Source of the DNA: Embleya scabrispora | GTDB taxonomy: Bacteria > Actinomycetota > Actinomycetes > Streptomycetales > Streptomycetaceae | NCBI RefSeq assembly: GCF_002024165.1 | Contig: NZ_MWQN01000001.1 | Location: 3,823,365 to 3,887,364, forward strand | Length of the DNA stretch: 64,000 nt | Reading direction: 5' to 3' | Shown: positions 53,946 through 62,529 of the stretch, piece by piece | Layout: every line of letters begins with the position of its first letter | How positions within the stretch are numbered: position 1 is the first letter of the stretch | Translations under genes and position numbers: made by a program | The notes under the pieces: generated by a model | Told to the model about the DNA's origin: nothing | The model's database searches: none | The model's input: the letters and a program-made list of their open reading frames with translations, nothing else

Positions 53946-54105
53946 CGCAACGACCCCTCTCGACCCACTCGCGCGTACACCGCGCGTGTCGCACGCCCCA
54001 CCGCCCCCCGGCCCCACCACCCGACCCCCGCACGGGTTCGGGTCGGCGGCCCCGCGCCGCGATCGTGTTCCGTCGTGCCCGCGTGCTCGGGCCCGGACGT
54101 GCAAC

Positions 54106-54150
54106 GACCGGGGCCCGGCCCCCGCTTGGCGGGAAGGCCGGGCCCCGGTC
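54106..54150 (-). terminator. Terminator after the cold-shock gene
   Basis: A perfect 15-bp stem (GACCGGGGCCCGGCC and its complement) around a 15-base loop, in the 490-base gap between the cold-shock gene and groEL. Confidence 0.8.
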
Positions 54151-54252
54151 ATTGATCCGACAGGATCGGGCGTGTGTGTGCCGCGATGTGTCGTGCAGTC
54201 CGTGGTGTGGACCGTTTCAAGCAGAGGAGCAGAGGAGCGCATGGCTCCCGGT

Positions 54253-54456
54253 TCAGGCGGTGACGCGGACCATGTCGGCCTGCGGCCCCTTCTGCCCCTG
54301 CGAGATCTCGAACTCGACTCGCTGCCCCTCCTCGAGCGTCCGGTACCCGTCCATCTGGATCGCGCTGTAGTGGACGAAAACGTCCGCCCCACCGTCGACC
54401 GCGATGAAGCCGTACCCCTTCTCCGCGTTGAACCACTTGACGGCGCCCTGAGCCAT
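54253..54456 (-). CDS. Cold-shock domain protein (CspA family)
   Basis: A 67-residue single cold-shock domain. [20 protein letters not shown] holds RNP1 (KGYGFI) and DVFVHYSAI holds RNP2, so it should bind single-stranded RNA or DNA as an RNA chaperone. GGGGAG precedes the ATG at 54456. A long upstream gap is consistent with the long leader usual for such genes. Confidence 0.95.
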   Translation of the reverse strand: MAQGAVKWFNAEKGYGFIAVDGGADVFVHYSAIQMDGYRTLEEGQRVEFEISQGQKGPQADMVRVTA

Positions 54457-54781
54457 TCCTAACTCCCCTGTTACTGGCCCTTTCACGGATACTGCACGCC
54501 GCAGCTCCGGGTTCGTATCCAGAAGGACCCGGCCCTCTGCTACGACCGCGGCTGAATGTATCCGGACGGATGCCCGGAGCAACAGGTCAATCGGACGAGA
54601 ATTCCCGAGCGAATAAAACGCGCATTCTTCGCGAGTCTCCGGGAAAGCCGTATTTCAATCCACCAGGAAAACGACTTTCCACACATATCGGATGTGATCC
54701 CGACCACGGGTTTACCGACGCGCCGCCGCCAAAGGCGGGAAATGGAGCCGGTTAAACCCCGGTTACGCACAACCTCCGACA
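54457..54781. other. Gene-free stretch upstream of the cold-shock gene
   Basis: About 325 bases of lower GC content than the surroundings, presumably holding the cold-shock promoter and leader. I see only a weak inverted repeat (CACAT-ATCGG-ATGTG near 54677) and no credible gene. Confidence 0.5.
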
Positions 54782-54832
54782 GGAACGAAGAAATCCGCCG
54801 CGCGGTGCTCCGGCGGCGGATTTCTTCGTTCC
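54782..54832 (-). terminator. Terminator after the thrC-sulfur carrier operon
   Basis: A perfect 20-bp inverted repeat (54782-54801 with 54813-54832) with an 11-base loop, 46 bases beyond the sulfur-carrier stop codon. Confidence 0.88.
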
Positions 54833-54877
54833 GTTTCGGGCCCGATCAAGGAAGATCGGGACGCTCGGCCTATCGCG

Positions 54878-55156
54878 TCAGCAACCCCCGGCGACCGCCG
54901 GGATGATCGAAACGGTGCCCTTGTCGGGGATCGCCGTGGCGAGCCCGTCGGCGAAGCGCACGTCCTCGTCGTCCACGTACAGATTCACAAAGCGACGCAG
55001 CTTGCCCTCGTCGTCGAGGATGCGCGCGCGAATTCCGGTGTGGTCCTTTTCCAGGGAGTCCAGGACCTCGGCGAGCGTGGTGCCCTCGGCGGACACCTCC
55101 GCCGCCCCGCCCGTGTAGGTGCGCAGGATGGTCGGGATGCGAACGGAGACGCTCAT
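54878..55156 (-). CDS. cysO: CysO/MoaD-like ubiquitin-fold sulfur-carrier protein ending in GGC
   Basis: A 92-residue beta-grasp protein close to CysO: VRIPTILRTYTGGAAEVSAEGTTLAEVLDSL, RRFVNLYVDDEDVRFADGLATAIPD and SIIPAVAGG. CysO carries sulfide as a C-terminal thiocarboxylate for cysteine synthesis. Here the reading frame adds one Cys after the Gly-Gly, so the mature carrier would need removal of that residue before activation. It starts inside the thrC stop (ATGA) and shares the SAM riboswitch of thrC. A molybdopterin role (MoaD) is less likely given the CysO-like sequence. Confidence 0.88.
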   Translation of the reverse strand: MSVSVRIPTILRTYTGGAAEVSAEGTTLAEVLDSLEKDHTGIRARILDDEGKLRRFVNLYVDDEDVRFADGLATAIPDKGTVSIIPAVAGGC

Positions 55157-56427
55157 GCGAGGCCGGCCTTTCGGAAGGAGTCCAGGGTGGGTCGAATGGT
55201 CGCGGTGGGTCCGGTCGTCGGCGTGACCGCGTCCAACGTCTTGAGGCCGTCGCCCGTGTTGAGCACGACCGTCTCGGCGTCCGGATCCAGCGCGCCGGAC
55301 TCGAGCAGCTTGCGCAGGCAGCCCACGGTGACCCCGCCCGCGGTCTCGCCGAAGATGCCCTCGGTACGGGCGAGCAGCTTCATCGCCTCGACCACCTCGA
55401 CGTCGTTCACGTCCTCCACCGCGCCGCCCGTGCGCTTGCACACGTCGAGCACGTAGGGACCGTCGGCGGGGTTGCCGATCGCGAGCGACTTGGCGATCGT
55501 GTCCGGCTGCACCGGGCGGATCACGTCGTGCCCGGCCTTCCACGCGGCGGCCACCGGGGAACACCCCGTCGCCTGGGCGCCGAAGATCCGGTACGGCGCG
55601 TCCTCGACCAGACCCAGCGCGATCAACTCGCGGAAGCCCTTGTCGATCTTGGTCAGCTGCGACCCCGACGCGATGGGAATGACGATCTGCTCCGGCAGTT
55701 TCCAGCCGAGTTGTTCGGCGATCTCGTAGGCGAGCGTCTTGGAACCCTCGCCGTAGTAGGGCCGCAGGTTGACGTTGACGAAGCCCCAGCTCTCGCCGGC
55801 CGGGTCGCCGATCAGCTCCGAACAGAACCGGTTGACCTCGTCGTAGGTCCCCTCGATGGCGACCAGCTCGCCGCCGTAGACCGCCGCCGTGACGACCTTG
55901 CCGGCCTCCAGGTCGGCCGGGATGAACACACAGCTGCGCAGGCCCACCCGGGCGGCGGCGGCACCCACCGCGCCGGCCAGGTTGCCCGTGGACGAGCAGG
56001 ACAGCGTGGTGAAGTCGAAGGTGCGCGCGGCCTCGACCGCGATCGCCACCACGCGGTCCTTGAAGGAGTGCGTCGGGTTCCCGGAGTCGTCCTTGACGTG
56101 CAGGTTGCGCACGCCCAGCTCGCGGCCCAGGTTCTCGGCCCGGACGAGCTTGGTGAAGCCGGGGTTCAGGCTGGGCCGGGACGCGACGTCCGCGGACACC
56201 GGCAGCAGCGGCGCGTAGCGCCAGATGTTGTGCGGCCCGGCCTCGATCCGCTCCCGCGTCACGGTGCCGAACTCGTAGGCGACCTCCAGGGGGCCGAAAC
56301 AGGACTCGCAGGCGTACTTCGGGCCGAGCTCCGTGCGCTCTCCGCACTCGCGACACGACAGCGCGACGGCCGGACCGAAGGAGGTGGGGGTGGCGCTGGT
56401 GGTGCGGGTGGCGGTGGGTGTCGCCAT
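55153..56427 (-). CDS. thrC: Threonine synthase
   Basis: A 424-residue PLP enzyme. The N-terminus has two CxxC pairs (SCRECGE and ACESCFG), then GNPTHSFKDRVVA with the PLP Lys, SCSSTGNLAGAVGAAAARVG and the PLP phosphate-binding region. It converts O-phosphohomoserine to threonine. A SAM-I riboswitch lies directly upstream, with its P1 stem about 19 bases before the start codon, so control by S-adenosylmethionine is expected. It is coupled to the sulfur-carrier gene downstream. Confidence 0.95.
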   Translation of the reverse strand: MATPTATRTTSATPTSFGPAVALSCRECGERTELGPKYACESCFGPLEVAYEFGTVTRERIEAGPHNIWRYAPLLPVSADVASRPSLNPGFTKLVRAENLGRELGVRNLHVKDDSGNPTHSFKDRVVAIAVEAARTFDFTTLSCSSTGNLAGAVGAAAARVGLRSCVFIPADLEAGKVVTAAVYGGELVAIEGTYDEVNRFCSELIGDPAGESWGFVNVNLRPYYGEGSKTLAYEIAEQLGWKLPEQIVIPIASGSQLTKIDKGFRELIALGLVEDAPYRIFGAQATGCSPVAAAWKAGHDVIRPVQPDTIAKSLAIGNPADGPYVLDVCKRTGGAVEDVNDVEVVEAMKLLARTEGIFGETAGGVTVGCLRKLLESGALDPDAETVVLNTGDGLKTLDAVTPTTGPTATIRPTLDSFRKAGLA

Positions 56428-56445
56428 GGCGAGGGCCTTTCTGTC

Positions 56446-56595
56446 CTCATCTTTACCCGTGGGGTCCCACGGGCCGGACTTGGCACCTGTCCGAATCGTC
56501 GGCCGCTCGCTCGCGCCGAAAGCGCGTCACGAGGAATGACGATCGGATGGTTGCCGGGGCTTCAACGGGCCGTTCCCTCTGCCCCTCTGGATGAG
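56446..56595 (-). promoter_or_regulatory. SAM-I (S-box) riboswitch upstream of thrC
   Basis: On the minus strand CTCATCCAGAGGGGCAGAGG opens the element; GGCCCGTTGAAGCCCCGGCAA, CAGGTGCCAAGTCC and the closing GATGAG follow in order. P1 is CTCATC/GATGAG, the P2-P3-P4 cores match the S-box consensus, and P4 is the perfect CCCGTGGG-AC-CCCACGGG hairpin. There is no terminator-antiterminator pair before the ATG 19 bases later, so control of translation start is the likely mode. The divergent gpgS promoter lies in the rest of the 362-base gap. Confidence 0.95.
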
Positions 56596-56789
56596 CTGCT
56601 ATGGCGGTGGACACACCCTTCGCCGGGTGGCCGGTCCGCGTTTGTCCGGTCCGACGTGCGATCGTCGTTACCGGTGACGACGACTGTAACCGAACCGGTG
56701 CCGCGTCGATCATCCGGTCCACCTCGCGAGACGATAAAGGGTGGAACGACCGAGGCCGGAACACCGGCGACGACAGGGGATCTTCGAAC

Positions 56790-57767
56790 GTGACGCACGA
56801 GGTGGGCGACTGGCTCCGACGGCGGTCCTCCGCAGCCGCCGACTGGCCCGTCGACAGGCTTGTCGACGCCAAACGCGACACCCGGGTCAGCGTCGTCCTG
56901 CCCGCGTTGAACGAGGCGGCGACCGTCGGCGACATCGTCAAGGTGATCCGGACCGAGCTGGTCGAGCGGGTACCGCTGGTGGACGAGCTGGTGGTGGTCG
57001 ACTCCGGCTCCACCGACGACACCTCGCGGGTGGCGGCCGACGCGGGCGCGCGGGTGGTGCACCGCGACGACATCCTGCCCGCGCTCCCGGCCGTGCGTGG
57101 CAAGGGCGAGGTGCTGTGGCGCTCGCTCCTGGTCACCGACGGCGACATCGTCGCGTTCGTGGACGCCGACCTGAAGGACTTCTCGGCGGACTTCGTTGCC
57201 GGGATTCTCGGCCCGCTGCTCACCGACCCCTCGGTCCAGCTGGTCAAGGCCATGTACGACCGGCCGCTGGAGATCGGCGACACGATCGTGCCCGCCGGCG
57301 GCGGCCGGGTGACCGAGCTGGTCGCCCGGCCCCTGCTCAACCTGCACTGGCCCGACCTGGCCGGCTTCGTGCAGCCGCTCGGCGGTGAATACGCCGCCCG
57401 CCGCACACTGCTCGAACAGCTGCCCTTCCCGTGCGGCTACGGCATCGAGACCGCGATGCTCGTGGACACCCTGCGCCTGGTCGGCCTGGACGCGATGGCG
57501 CAGGTGGACGTCGGTGTGCGACGGCACAACCACCAGGACGAGGCGGGCCTGGGGCGGATGGCGGCGGAGATACTCCAGGCCGTCGAGCGCCGACTGCGCC
57601 GCGGCCCCGCGGGCGCGCACCCGGCCGAGCCGAGCACCGTGCTGACCCAGTTCGAACGGGACGAGGCGGGCTTTCGGGTACGCACCCACGACATCGCCGC
57701 CCGGGAGCGACCGCCGATGGCGACGGTGCCGGAGTACCGCGCGCGAACCCGACTGGTCGGGCGCTGA
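56790..57767 (+). CDS. gpgS: Glucosyl-3-phosphoglycerate synthase (GT2/GT81 family)
   Basis: A 325-residue glycosyltransferase. VSVVLPALNEAATVGDIVKVIR, VVDSGSTDDTS, KGEVLWRSLLVTDGDIVAFVDADLKDF (DxD metal motif) and RPLLNLHWPDLAGFVQPLGGEYAARR match GpgS, which transfers glucose from a nucleotide sugar to 3-phosphoglycerate, the first step toward glucosylglycerate or methylglucose lipopolysaccharide. GTG 56790 has AGGGGAT upstream. It precedes otsA; both draw on nucleotide glucose. Confidence 0.9.
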   Translation: MTHEVGDWLRRRSSAAADWPVDRLVDAKRDTRVSVVLPALNEAATVGDIVKVIRTELVERVPLVDELVVVDSGSTDDTSRVAADAGARVVHRDDILPALPAVRGKGEVLWRSLLVTDGDIVAFVDADLKDFSADFVAGILGPLLTDPSVQLVKAMYDRPLEIGDTIVPAGGGRVTELVARPLLNLHWPDLAGFVQPLGGEYAARRTLLEQLPFPCGYGIETAMLVDTLRLVGLDAMAQVDVGVRRHNHQDEAGLGRMAAEILQAVERRLRRGPAGAHPAEPSTVLTQFERDEAGFRVRTHDIAARERPPMATVPEYRARTRLVGR

Positions 57768-57984
57768 GCCGTTGACCCGGGGTTTCGCCGCCGTTTCCCC
57801 GCTGTTCGGCCCCGGTTCACGGCTCGGTGGCCGAAGGTTCACCGCAAATTCGTGAGACGTCGAAGAGCCACACGCCCATCACGCGGGGTAGTGGACCGTA
57901 CGCGTGATACTCGCCACACCGTTCGGGCCGAGGGCACGTTTGGGTCCGGGTTTGCGCATCGGGATGCGTGGCTAGGGTCGGGGC

Positions 57985-59451
57985 ATGAGTGCTCCCCCTC
58001 CCGCCGGTGTCCTGGTCGCCTCCAATCGCGGTCCCGTGTCCTTCTCCCTGGAGGACGACGGCACGCTCACGGTGCGGCGGGGCGGCGGCGGACTGGTGTC
58101 CGGGCTGTCCACCGCCGGGCAGGGCACCGGCGCGGTGTGGGTGTGCTCCGCGCTCGGCGAGCCCGACCGCACCGCGACCCGCGCCGCGCCCTCGGGCCGG
58201 CTGGATCTCGCCGGTCACGACACCGGCGGGCTGGCCGTGCGGATGCTCGACATCGACCCCGGCACGTTCGCGCGGGCGTACAACGCCATAGCGAACTCGA
58301 CCCTGTGGTTCGTCCACCACCTGCTCTACGACACCCCCTCCAAGCCGGTCTTCGACGCGCGCTTCCGCAGGGAGTGGGCCTCCTACGAGGCGTACAACCA
58401 GGCGTTCGCCGAGGCCCTGGCGGAGGAGGCGGCCGAGGGCGCCAAGGTGGTCGTACAGGACTACCACCTGACCCTGGTGCCGGTGCTGCTCCGCCGACTG
58501 CGTCCCGACCTGCGGATCGGCCACTTCGCGCACACCCCCTGGGCGCCGCCGGACTACTTCCGGCTGCTGCCCGACGACATCGCCCGCTACGTGCTCGAAG
58601 GGGTGCTCGGCGCGGACCACGCCGGATTCCATTCCCGGCGCTGGGCGCTCGCCTTCCTGGACTGCTGCGCCGACGTGCTGGGCGCCGCGGTGGACCGGGA
58701 CGCGATGACCGTCACGCACGCGGGCCACGTGACCGAGATCGGCGTACACGCGCTGGGCGCCGACGCCGAGTTCCTGCGCGAGCGCGCGTCCCGGGCCGAC
58801 GTGGACACCCGCCTCGCCGGGCTGCGCGAGGCGGTCGGCGACCGTCGGGTGATCGTCCGGGTGGACCGTACGGAGTTGTCCAAGAACATCGTCCGGGGCC
58901 TGCTGGCCTACCGCGAACTGCTGCGCACCCGACCGGAATGGCTCGGCCGGGTGGTGCACGTGGCGTTCGCCTACCCGTCGCGGCACGACCTGCCGGAGTA
59001 CCGCGAGTACACCGCCGCGGTGCAGCGGGTGGCCAAGGAGATCGACGACGAGTTCGGCACCGGCGACTGGCAGCCGCTGATCCTGCACGTCAACGACGAC
59101 TTCCCGCGCTCGCTCGCGGCGTATCGGCTGGCCGACGTCGCGTTGGTGAACCCGATCCGGGACGGGATGAACCTGGTCGCCAAGGAGGTGCCGGTGGTCT
59201 CCCTCCTGGACGAGGGGCACGGGGGTTGCGCGCTGGTGCTCTCCCGGGAGGCGGGCGCGTGCGAGGAGTTGGGCGAGGACGCGATCGTGATCAACCCGTT
59301 CGACGTCTCGCAGACCACGGAGGCGCTGCACGAGGCGCTGACGATGGACACCACCGACCGGCTCCAGCGCACCAAGCGGCTGGCCGCGGCGGCGGTGGCG
59401 CTCAATCCGCAGCAGTGGTTTTTGGAGCAACTGGACGCGTTGGACGCGTAG
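57985..59451 (+). CDS. otsA: Trehalose-6-phosphate synthase
   Basis: A 488-residue GT20 glycosyltransferase. VASNRGPVSF, the RRGGGGLVSGL glycine loop, VVQDYHLTLVP, HFAHTPWAPPDYFRLLP, FHSRRWALAFL, RVDRTELSKNI and NPIRDGMNLVAKE are the family motifs for UDP/GDP-glucose and glucose-6-phosphate binding. With OtsB at 41900 it makes trehalose. The 3' end runs into a 9-bp tandem repeat that spans the stop codon. Confidence 0.95.
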   Translation: MSAPPPAGVLVASNRGPVSFSLEDDGTLTVRRGGGGLVSGLSTAGQGTGAVWVCSALGEPDRTATRAAPSGRLDLAGHDTGGLAVRMLDIDPGTFARAYNAIANSTLWFVHHLLYDTPSKPVFDARFRREWASYEAYNQAFAEALAEEAAEGAKVVVQDYHLTLVPVLLRRLRPDLRIGHFAHTPWAPPDYFRLLPDDIARYVLEGVLGADHAGFHSRRWALAFLDCCADVLGAAVDRDAMTVTHAGHVTEIGVHALGADAEFLRERASRADVDTRLAGLREAVGDRRVIVRVDRTELSKNIVRGLLAYRELLRTRPEWLGRVVHVAFAYPSRHDLPEYREYTAAVQRVAKEIDDEFGTGDWQPLILHVNDDFPRSLAAYRLADVALVNPIRDGMNLVAKEVPVVSLLDEGHGGCALVLSREAGACEELGEDAIVINPFDVSQTTEALHEALTMDTTDRLQRTKRLAAAAVALNPQQWFLEQLDALDA

Positions 59452-59468
59452 GACGCGTAGGACGCGTT
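59433..59468 (+). repeat. Four tandem copies of a 9-bp repeat across the otsA stop codon
   Basis: GGACGCGTT, GGACGCGTA, GGACGCGTA and GGACGCGTT follow in a row. The second copy supplies the TAG stop and the third would supply another in the same frame. Nine bases is three codons, so copy-number change would alter the protein end without a frameshift. Confidence 0.8.
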
Positions 59469-59504
59469 CGAGAGGTGACTGGGGCGGCCGGGTGGCCGGG
59501 CCGC

Positions 59505-59542
59505 CATACGCCGGCCGAACCGCGCGGTTCGGCCGGCGTATG
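59505..59542. terminator. Perfect 38-bp palindrome between otsA and the surface gene
   Basis: CATACGCCGGCCGAACC pairs fully with its complement around a 4-base CGCG loop, between two convergent genes, and is flanked by a further imperfect CGCC/GGCG pair. It is a strong bidirectional terminator. Confidence 0.88.
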
Positions 59543-59581
59543 TGGCGGCGGGCCGGGTGCCGGGTGCCGGGTGTTCGGTGC

Positions 59582-60790
59582 TCAGGCTGCGGTCGGCCCG
59601 GCGGCGCGGCGTCGGCGGGTGATCACCACCGCTACCGTGCCGGCGGCGACCAGGGCCGCGCCGACGGTGCTCGCGGCGGCCAGACCGGCCGGGCCGGTGA
59701 GCGCCAGGCTGCCGCCGCCGGACGTGCCGCCCGAGCCGCCGGTGGATCCCGCGGCCCCGCCGGCGGTGCCCGAGGTGCCGGCCGACGTGGTGCCCGAGGT
59801 GCCGCCCGTGCTCGTCGAACCGGCGGTGCCGGCACCCGAGTTGCCGCCGGTGGCGCCCGCGCTCGTCCCGGCGGTCGGAGTCGAGCCGCCCTTGAAGGCG
59901 ACCTTCACGAAGGCGTCCTGGCTGCGGTCGGGGGAGCCGTGCGCGGCCATGGTCAGCACGTAGCACTCGGTCTTGAGGCAGTCGACGTCCTTGCCCGCGC
60001 CGTTCTTGTACGCGGCCTTGACGTCGGTGAGCGTGACCGAGAACGTGCCGTCCGGGTTGATCCCGTCCGCGCCGTACGCCTTGATCCACTTCGAGGCGCC
60101 GTAGTTGCCCGCGTTGGTGGTCCAGTCGGCCTCCTTCGGGCCGAACACCACGTAGATCCCGTTGCCGCTGCCGGCCGCGTAGCCGGAGCCCTTGACGGTG
60201 ACCGACGCGCCCGCCGGATCCAGGCCGGTGCTCGGGGTCACGGTCAGCCGCACCCCACCGGCCGCCCGAGGCGCCGCGGCCGGCGCGGCCTGTGCCGCCG
60301 TGGCGGCGCGCAACGATCGGGGCGCGGCGGCGGTCGGCGCGGGCGCGGCGAAGGTCAGCGCGACCTTGGCGGCGGGCCCGCCCTCGGCCCCGACCCGGAC
60401 CTCGAACGCCGGGGCGTCCGGGGCGAATCCGGTGCCGACCACGAGCGGGGTCGCGACGAAGCCGTTGCCGTCGGCGGTGAGCACGCGGCTGCCCTTGGAG
60501 TCGATGGTGTCGCCGCCGTACAGCGCGACGGTGACCTTGGCGCCGGGAGCGAAGCCGCGGGCGGTCACGGTGATCTCGTCGCCGCCCGGGGCCAGTTCGG
60601 CGCCGCGCGAGACGGTCGCTGTGGGGCCGGCCGACGGGGTGGTGGTCGAAGGTGTCGAGGTCGACGGGGCGGCGCCGACGGCCGGTGCGGTCAGGATGCC
60701 GGCGGCGGCGACGGCCAGGCCGACGGCGGCGGCCGCGGTGAGCATGCGCGGGGCGCGCGGGGCGACGGGTGGAGTGTGCTGAGTGAACAT
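59582..60790 (-). CDS. Secreted cell-surface protein with one copy of an unrecognised beta domain and an LALTG anchor
   Basis: A 402-residue protein: signal peptide (MLTAAAAVGLAVAAAGILTAPAVGA), a Ser/Thr/Pro stretch, a beta-rich domain (about 55-140), then a domain of about 125 residues (LTVTPSTGLDPAGASVTVKGSGY ... GIYVVFGPKEADWTTNAGNYGASKWI ... CLKTECYVLTMAAHGSPDRSQDAFVKVAF), a Gly/Ser/Thr linker, LALTG, a membrane span and RRRR. The ending fits sortase E-type anchoring (LAxTG). The same domain occurs twice in the protein at 62530. AGGAG precedes the ATG. Function unknown. Confidence 0.8.
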   Translation of the reverse strand: MFTQHTPPVAPRAPRMLTAAAAVGLAVAAAGILTAPAVGAAPSTSTPSTTTPSAGPTATVSRGAELAPGGDEITVTARGFAPGAKVTVALYGGDTIDSKGSRVLTADGNGFVATPLVVGTGFAPDAPAFEVRVGAEGGPAAKVALTFAAPAPTAAAPRSLRAATAAQAAPAAAPRAAGGVRLTVTPSTGLDPAGASVTVKGSGYAAGSGNGIYVVFGPKEADWTTNAGNYGASKWIKAYGADGINPDGTFSVTLTDVKAAYKNGAGKDVDCLKTECYVLTMAAHGSPDRSQDAFVKVAFKGGSTPTAGTSAGATGGNSGAGTAGSTSTGGTSGTTSAGTSGTAGGAAGSTGGSGGTSGGGSLALTGPAGLAAASTVGAALVAAGTVAVVITRRRRAAGPTAA

Positions 60791-60831
60791 GGCTGCTCCT
60801 GAAGGGGTTTCGGGCGACTCGACGGCGGTCG

Positions 60832-61890
60832 TCAGCCGGTCGGGTCGGCGGTGGCTTCGGTGCGGGTGTCGGCGGGCTTCGACCCGTCGCCGGCCTCGGT
60901 GGATTTGCCGGCCTCGGCGGACGCCGTGCCCTCGGTGGTTGCCGCGCCTTCGGCGGCGGTGCTTTTGTGGCGCCGGACGACCCGAATGAGCCGGCCGATC
61001 AGCGCGGAGAGCAGCAGCACGATCGCGCCGAGGAGCAACCACGGCGGCGCCCATATGGCGGTCGACTCGGTGGCCGAGGTCGCCGGATCGCCCGTCACCT
61101 TCACATCGGCCGTGAGGCGCCCGGCCGGGACGACGCCGGCGAAGCGCTGCACCACCTCGTGCGTGGCCCCCGGCAACAACTCGGGCAGCGTGGTGTGCTT
61201 CGGGCCGCCCAACCGCCAGCCGCCGAGGCCGGAGATCGTGGTCTCCACCCGGGCGGTGGTGCGTACGTTGCCGGTGTTGCGGACCCGGTAGCGCACCACC
61301 GCCTCGGCGCCGCCGAACATCGCGAGCGGGTTGTCGTAGGACACCCGCAGGTCCTCGATCGCCAGCCCCGGCAGCGCGGGACCGGCCACCCGCAGGTACA
61401 CCCGCGCGCCGACCCGCCGGTCCACGTCGAACCGCTGCTCGCCGGGCCCGGTCGCGGCGGCCTTGATCGAGGCGACGATGGCGCCGGTGTGATCGCCGGG
61501 CGTGGCGCCGGCCGGGACGGTCAGCCGGAACGGGATGTCCGCGCGCTTGCCCGGCGCGATCGTGTACGACTCGGCGTCGAAGCCGATCCACGAGCCGACG
61601 TCCCTGGGCTGCTCGGCGCCGGTCAGCAGGGTCATTCCGCCGTCCACGGCGAGCACCGCGTCGGTGGCGTAGACGCGCAGGGTCAGCGGCTCGGCACCGA
61701 AGTTGGACACGCCGACCACGTCGACCAGGGTCTGTCCCGGTGCGGCGGTCAGCACGAAGTGGTCGCGCCCGTTCGTTGGTTGCACACCCCAGGTGAACTC
61801 GTCGGCGGCTCGGGCGGGGGCGGTGAGGGCGACGAGGGAGAGCGCGGCGGCGAACAGCACGCCGAGCAGGCGGGCGAGGGGGGCGGGCAT
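60832..61890 (-). CDS. DUF916/WxLIP-like secreted membrane protein
   Basis: A 352-residue protein with a signal peptide (LARLLGVLFAAALSLVALTAPARA), a beta-sandwich DUF916-type domain (FTWGVQPTNGRDHFVLTAAPGQTLVDVVGVSNFGAEPLTLRVYATDA), a second immunoglobulin-like domain (LRVSYDNPLAMFGGAEAVVRYRVRNTGNVRTTARVETTI), one C-terminal membrane span and a charged cytoplasmic tail rich in Ala, Glu and Thr. In Gram-positives such proteins work with WxL-type surface proteins; here the flanking surface genes are the likely partners. It lies 41 bases downstream of the 59582-60790 gene region in reverse order, so the genes may be co-expressed. Confidence 0.82.
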   Translation of the reverse strand: MPAPLARLLGVLFAAALSLVALTAPARAADEFTWGVQPTNGRDHFVLTAAPGQTLVDVVGVSNFGAEPLTLRVYATDAVLAVDGGMTLLTGAEQPRDVGSWIGFDAESYTIAPGKRADIPFRLTVPAGATPGDHTGAIVASIKAAATGPGEQRFDVDRRVGARVYLRVAGPALPGLAIEDLRVSYDNPLAMFGGAEAVVRYRVRNTGNVRTTARVETTISGLGGWRLGGPKHTTLPELLPGATHEVVQRFAGVVPAGRLTADVKVTGDPATSATESTAIWAPPWLLLGAIVLLLSALIGRLIRVVRRHKSTAAEGAATTEGTASAEAGKSTEAGDGSKPADTRTEATADPTG

Positions 61891-62012
61891 CGCGGGACTC
61901 CAGTGGGCGGCTTCGCTGCGGGGATGGGTCGAGTGGGGTGGTTGGGGTCTTGCGGGGGTCGCGGCGCGGGCCAACTGATCAGCCGGAGTCGTGTCCCGCA
62001 GCGTGGGTTTTT

Positions 62013-62215
62013 GTTGGGCGCTTCGCGCCGGCTCGCGAGGGGCCACTTTTCTGCTCCCCCGCTTCGCTCCTCCGCAGAAAAGCGGCCCCTCGCTCGGGGC
62101 CGGGTGCCCCTCCGCTTCGCTCCGGGTCACCCGGCCCAAGTTCTGCGGCTCCGCCGCTCTCCGCGCTTCGCGCGTCGATCGCGTGGGTGGCCTGTGTCGT
62201 GGGCGCTGACGCGCC
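62013..62215 (-). repeat. Dispersed structured repeat, copy 2 (inverted relative to copy 1)
   Basis: The complement of this stretch matches 46823-47030 almost base for base, including the GCAGAAAAG/CTTTTCTGC pair and the GAGCGAAGCGGAGG motifs. It lies in the 639-base gap between the DUF916 gene and the next surface gene. Open frames across it are artefacts. Confidence 0.8.
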
Positions 62216-62424
62216 ATGGGGGTGTGTGTGCGGTCCTTGTCGTGATGGGTCGCGCCGGTCGGGTCGGGGGCGGGGCACCCAGCCCGAGCTCTGCGGCTCC
62301 GCCGCTCTCCGCGCTTTGCGCGTCGATCGCGTGGGTGGCCTGTGTAGTGGGCGCCTGCGCGCCGCGGGGTGCGCGCGGTCCTTGTCGTGATGGGTTGCGG
62401 GGCCGGTCGGGTCGGGGGCGGGGC
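62129..62424. repeat. 148-bp tandem duplication overlapping repeat copy 2
   Basis: Two units of 148 bases (62129-62276 and 62277-62424) share TCTGCGGCTCCGCCGCTCTC, CGTCGATCGCGTGGGTGGCC, CGGTCCTTGTCGTGATGGGT and GGTCGGGTCGGGGGCGGGGC, with scattered differences. The first unit includes one end of repeat copy 2, so a partial third copy of that element is created. Confidence 0.75.
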
Positions 62425-62492
62425 TTGTGGAACCGCAGCCTTCGAGGTGAACGCAACGGGTGGAGCGGGTGGGTGCACCGGGTCGGCCGGGA

Positions 62493-62516
62493 GGGCGTCG
62501 ACGCATGCCGACGCCC
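62493..62516 (-). terminator. Hairpin after the repeat-domain surface gene
   Basis: GGGCGTCG and CGACGCCC with an 8-base loop, 14 bases beyond the stop codon. Confidence 0.6.
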
Positions 62517-62529
62517 GCCCGAACCTGGG

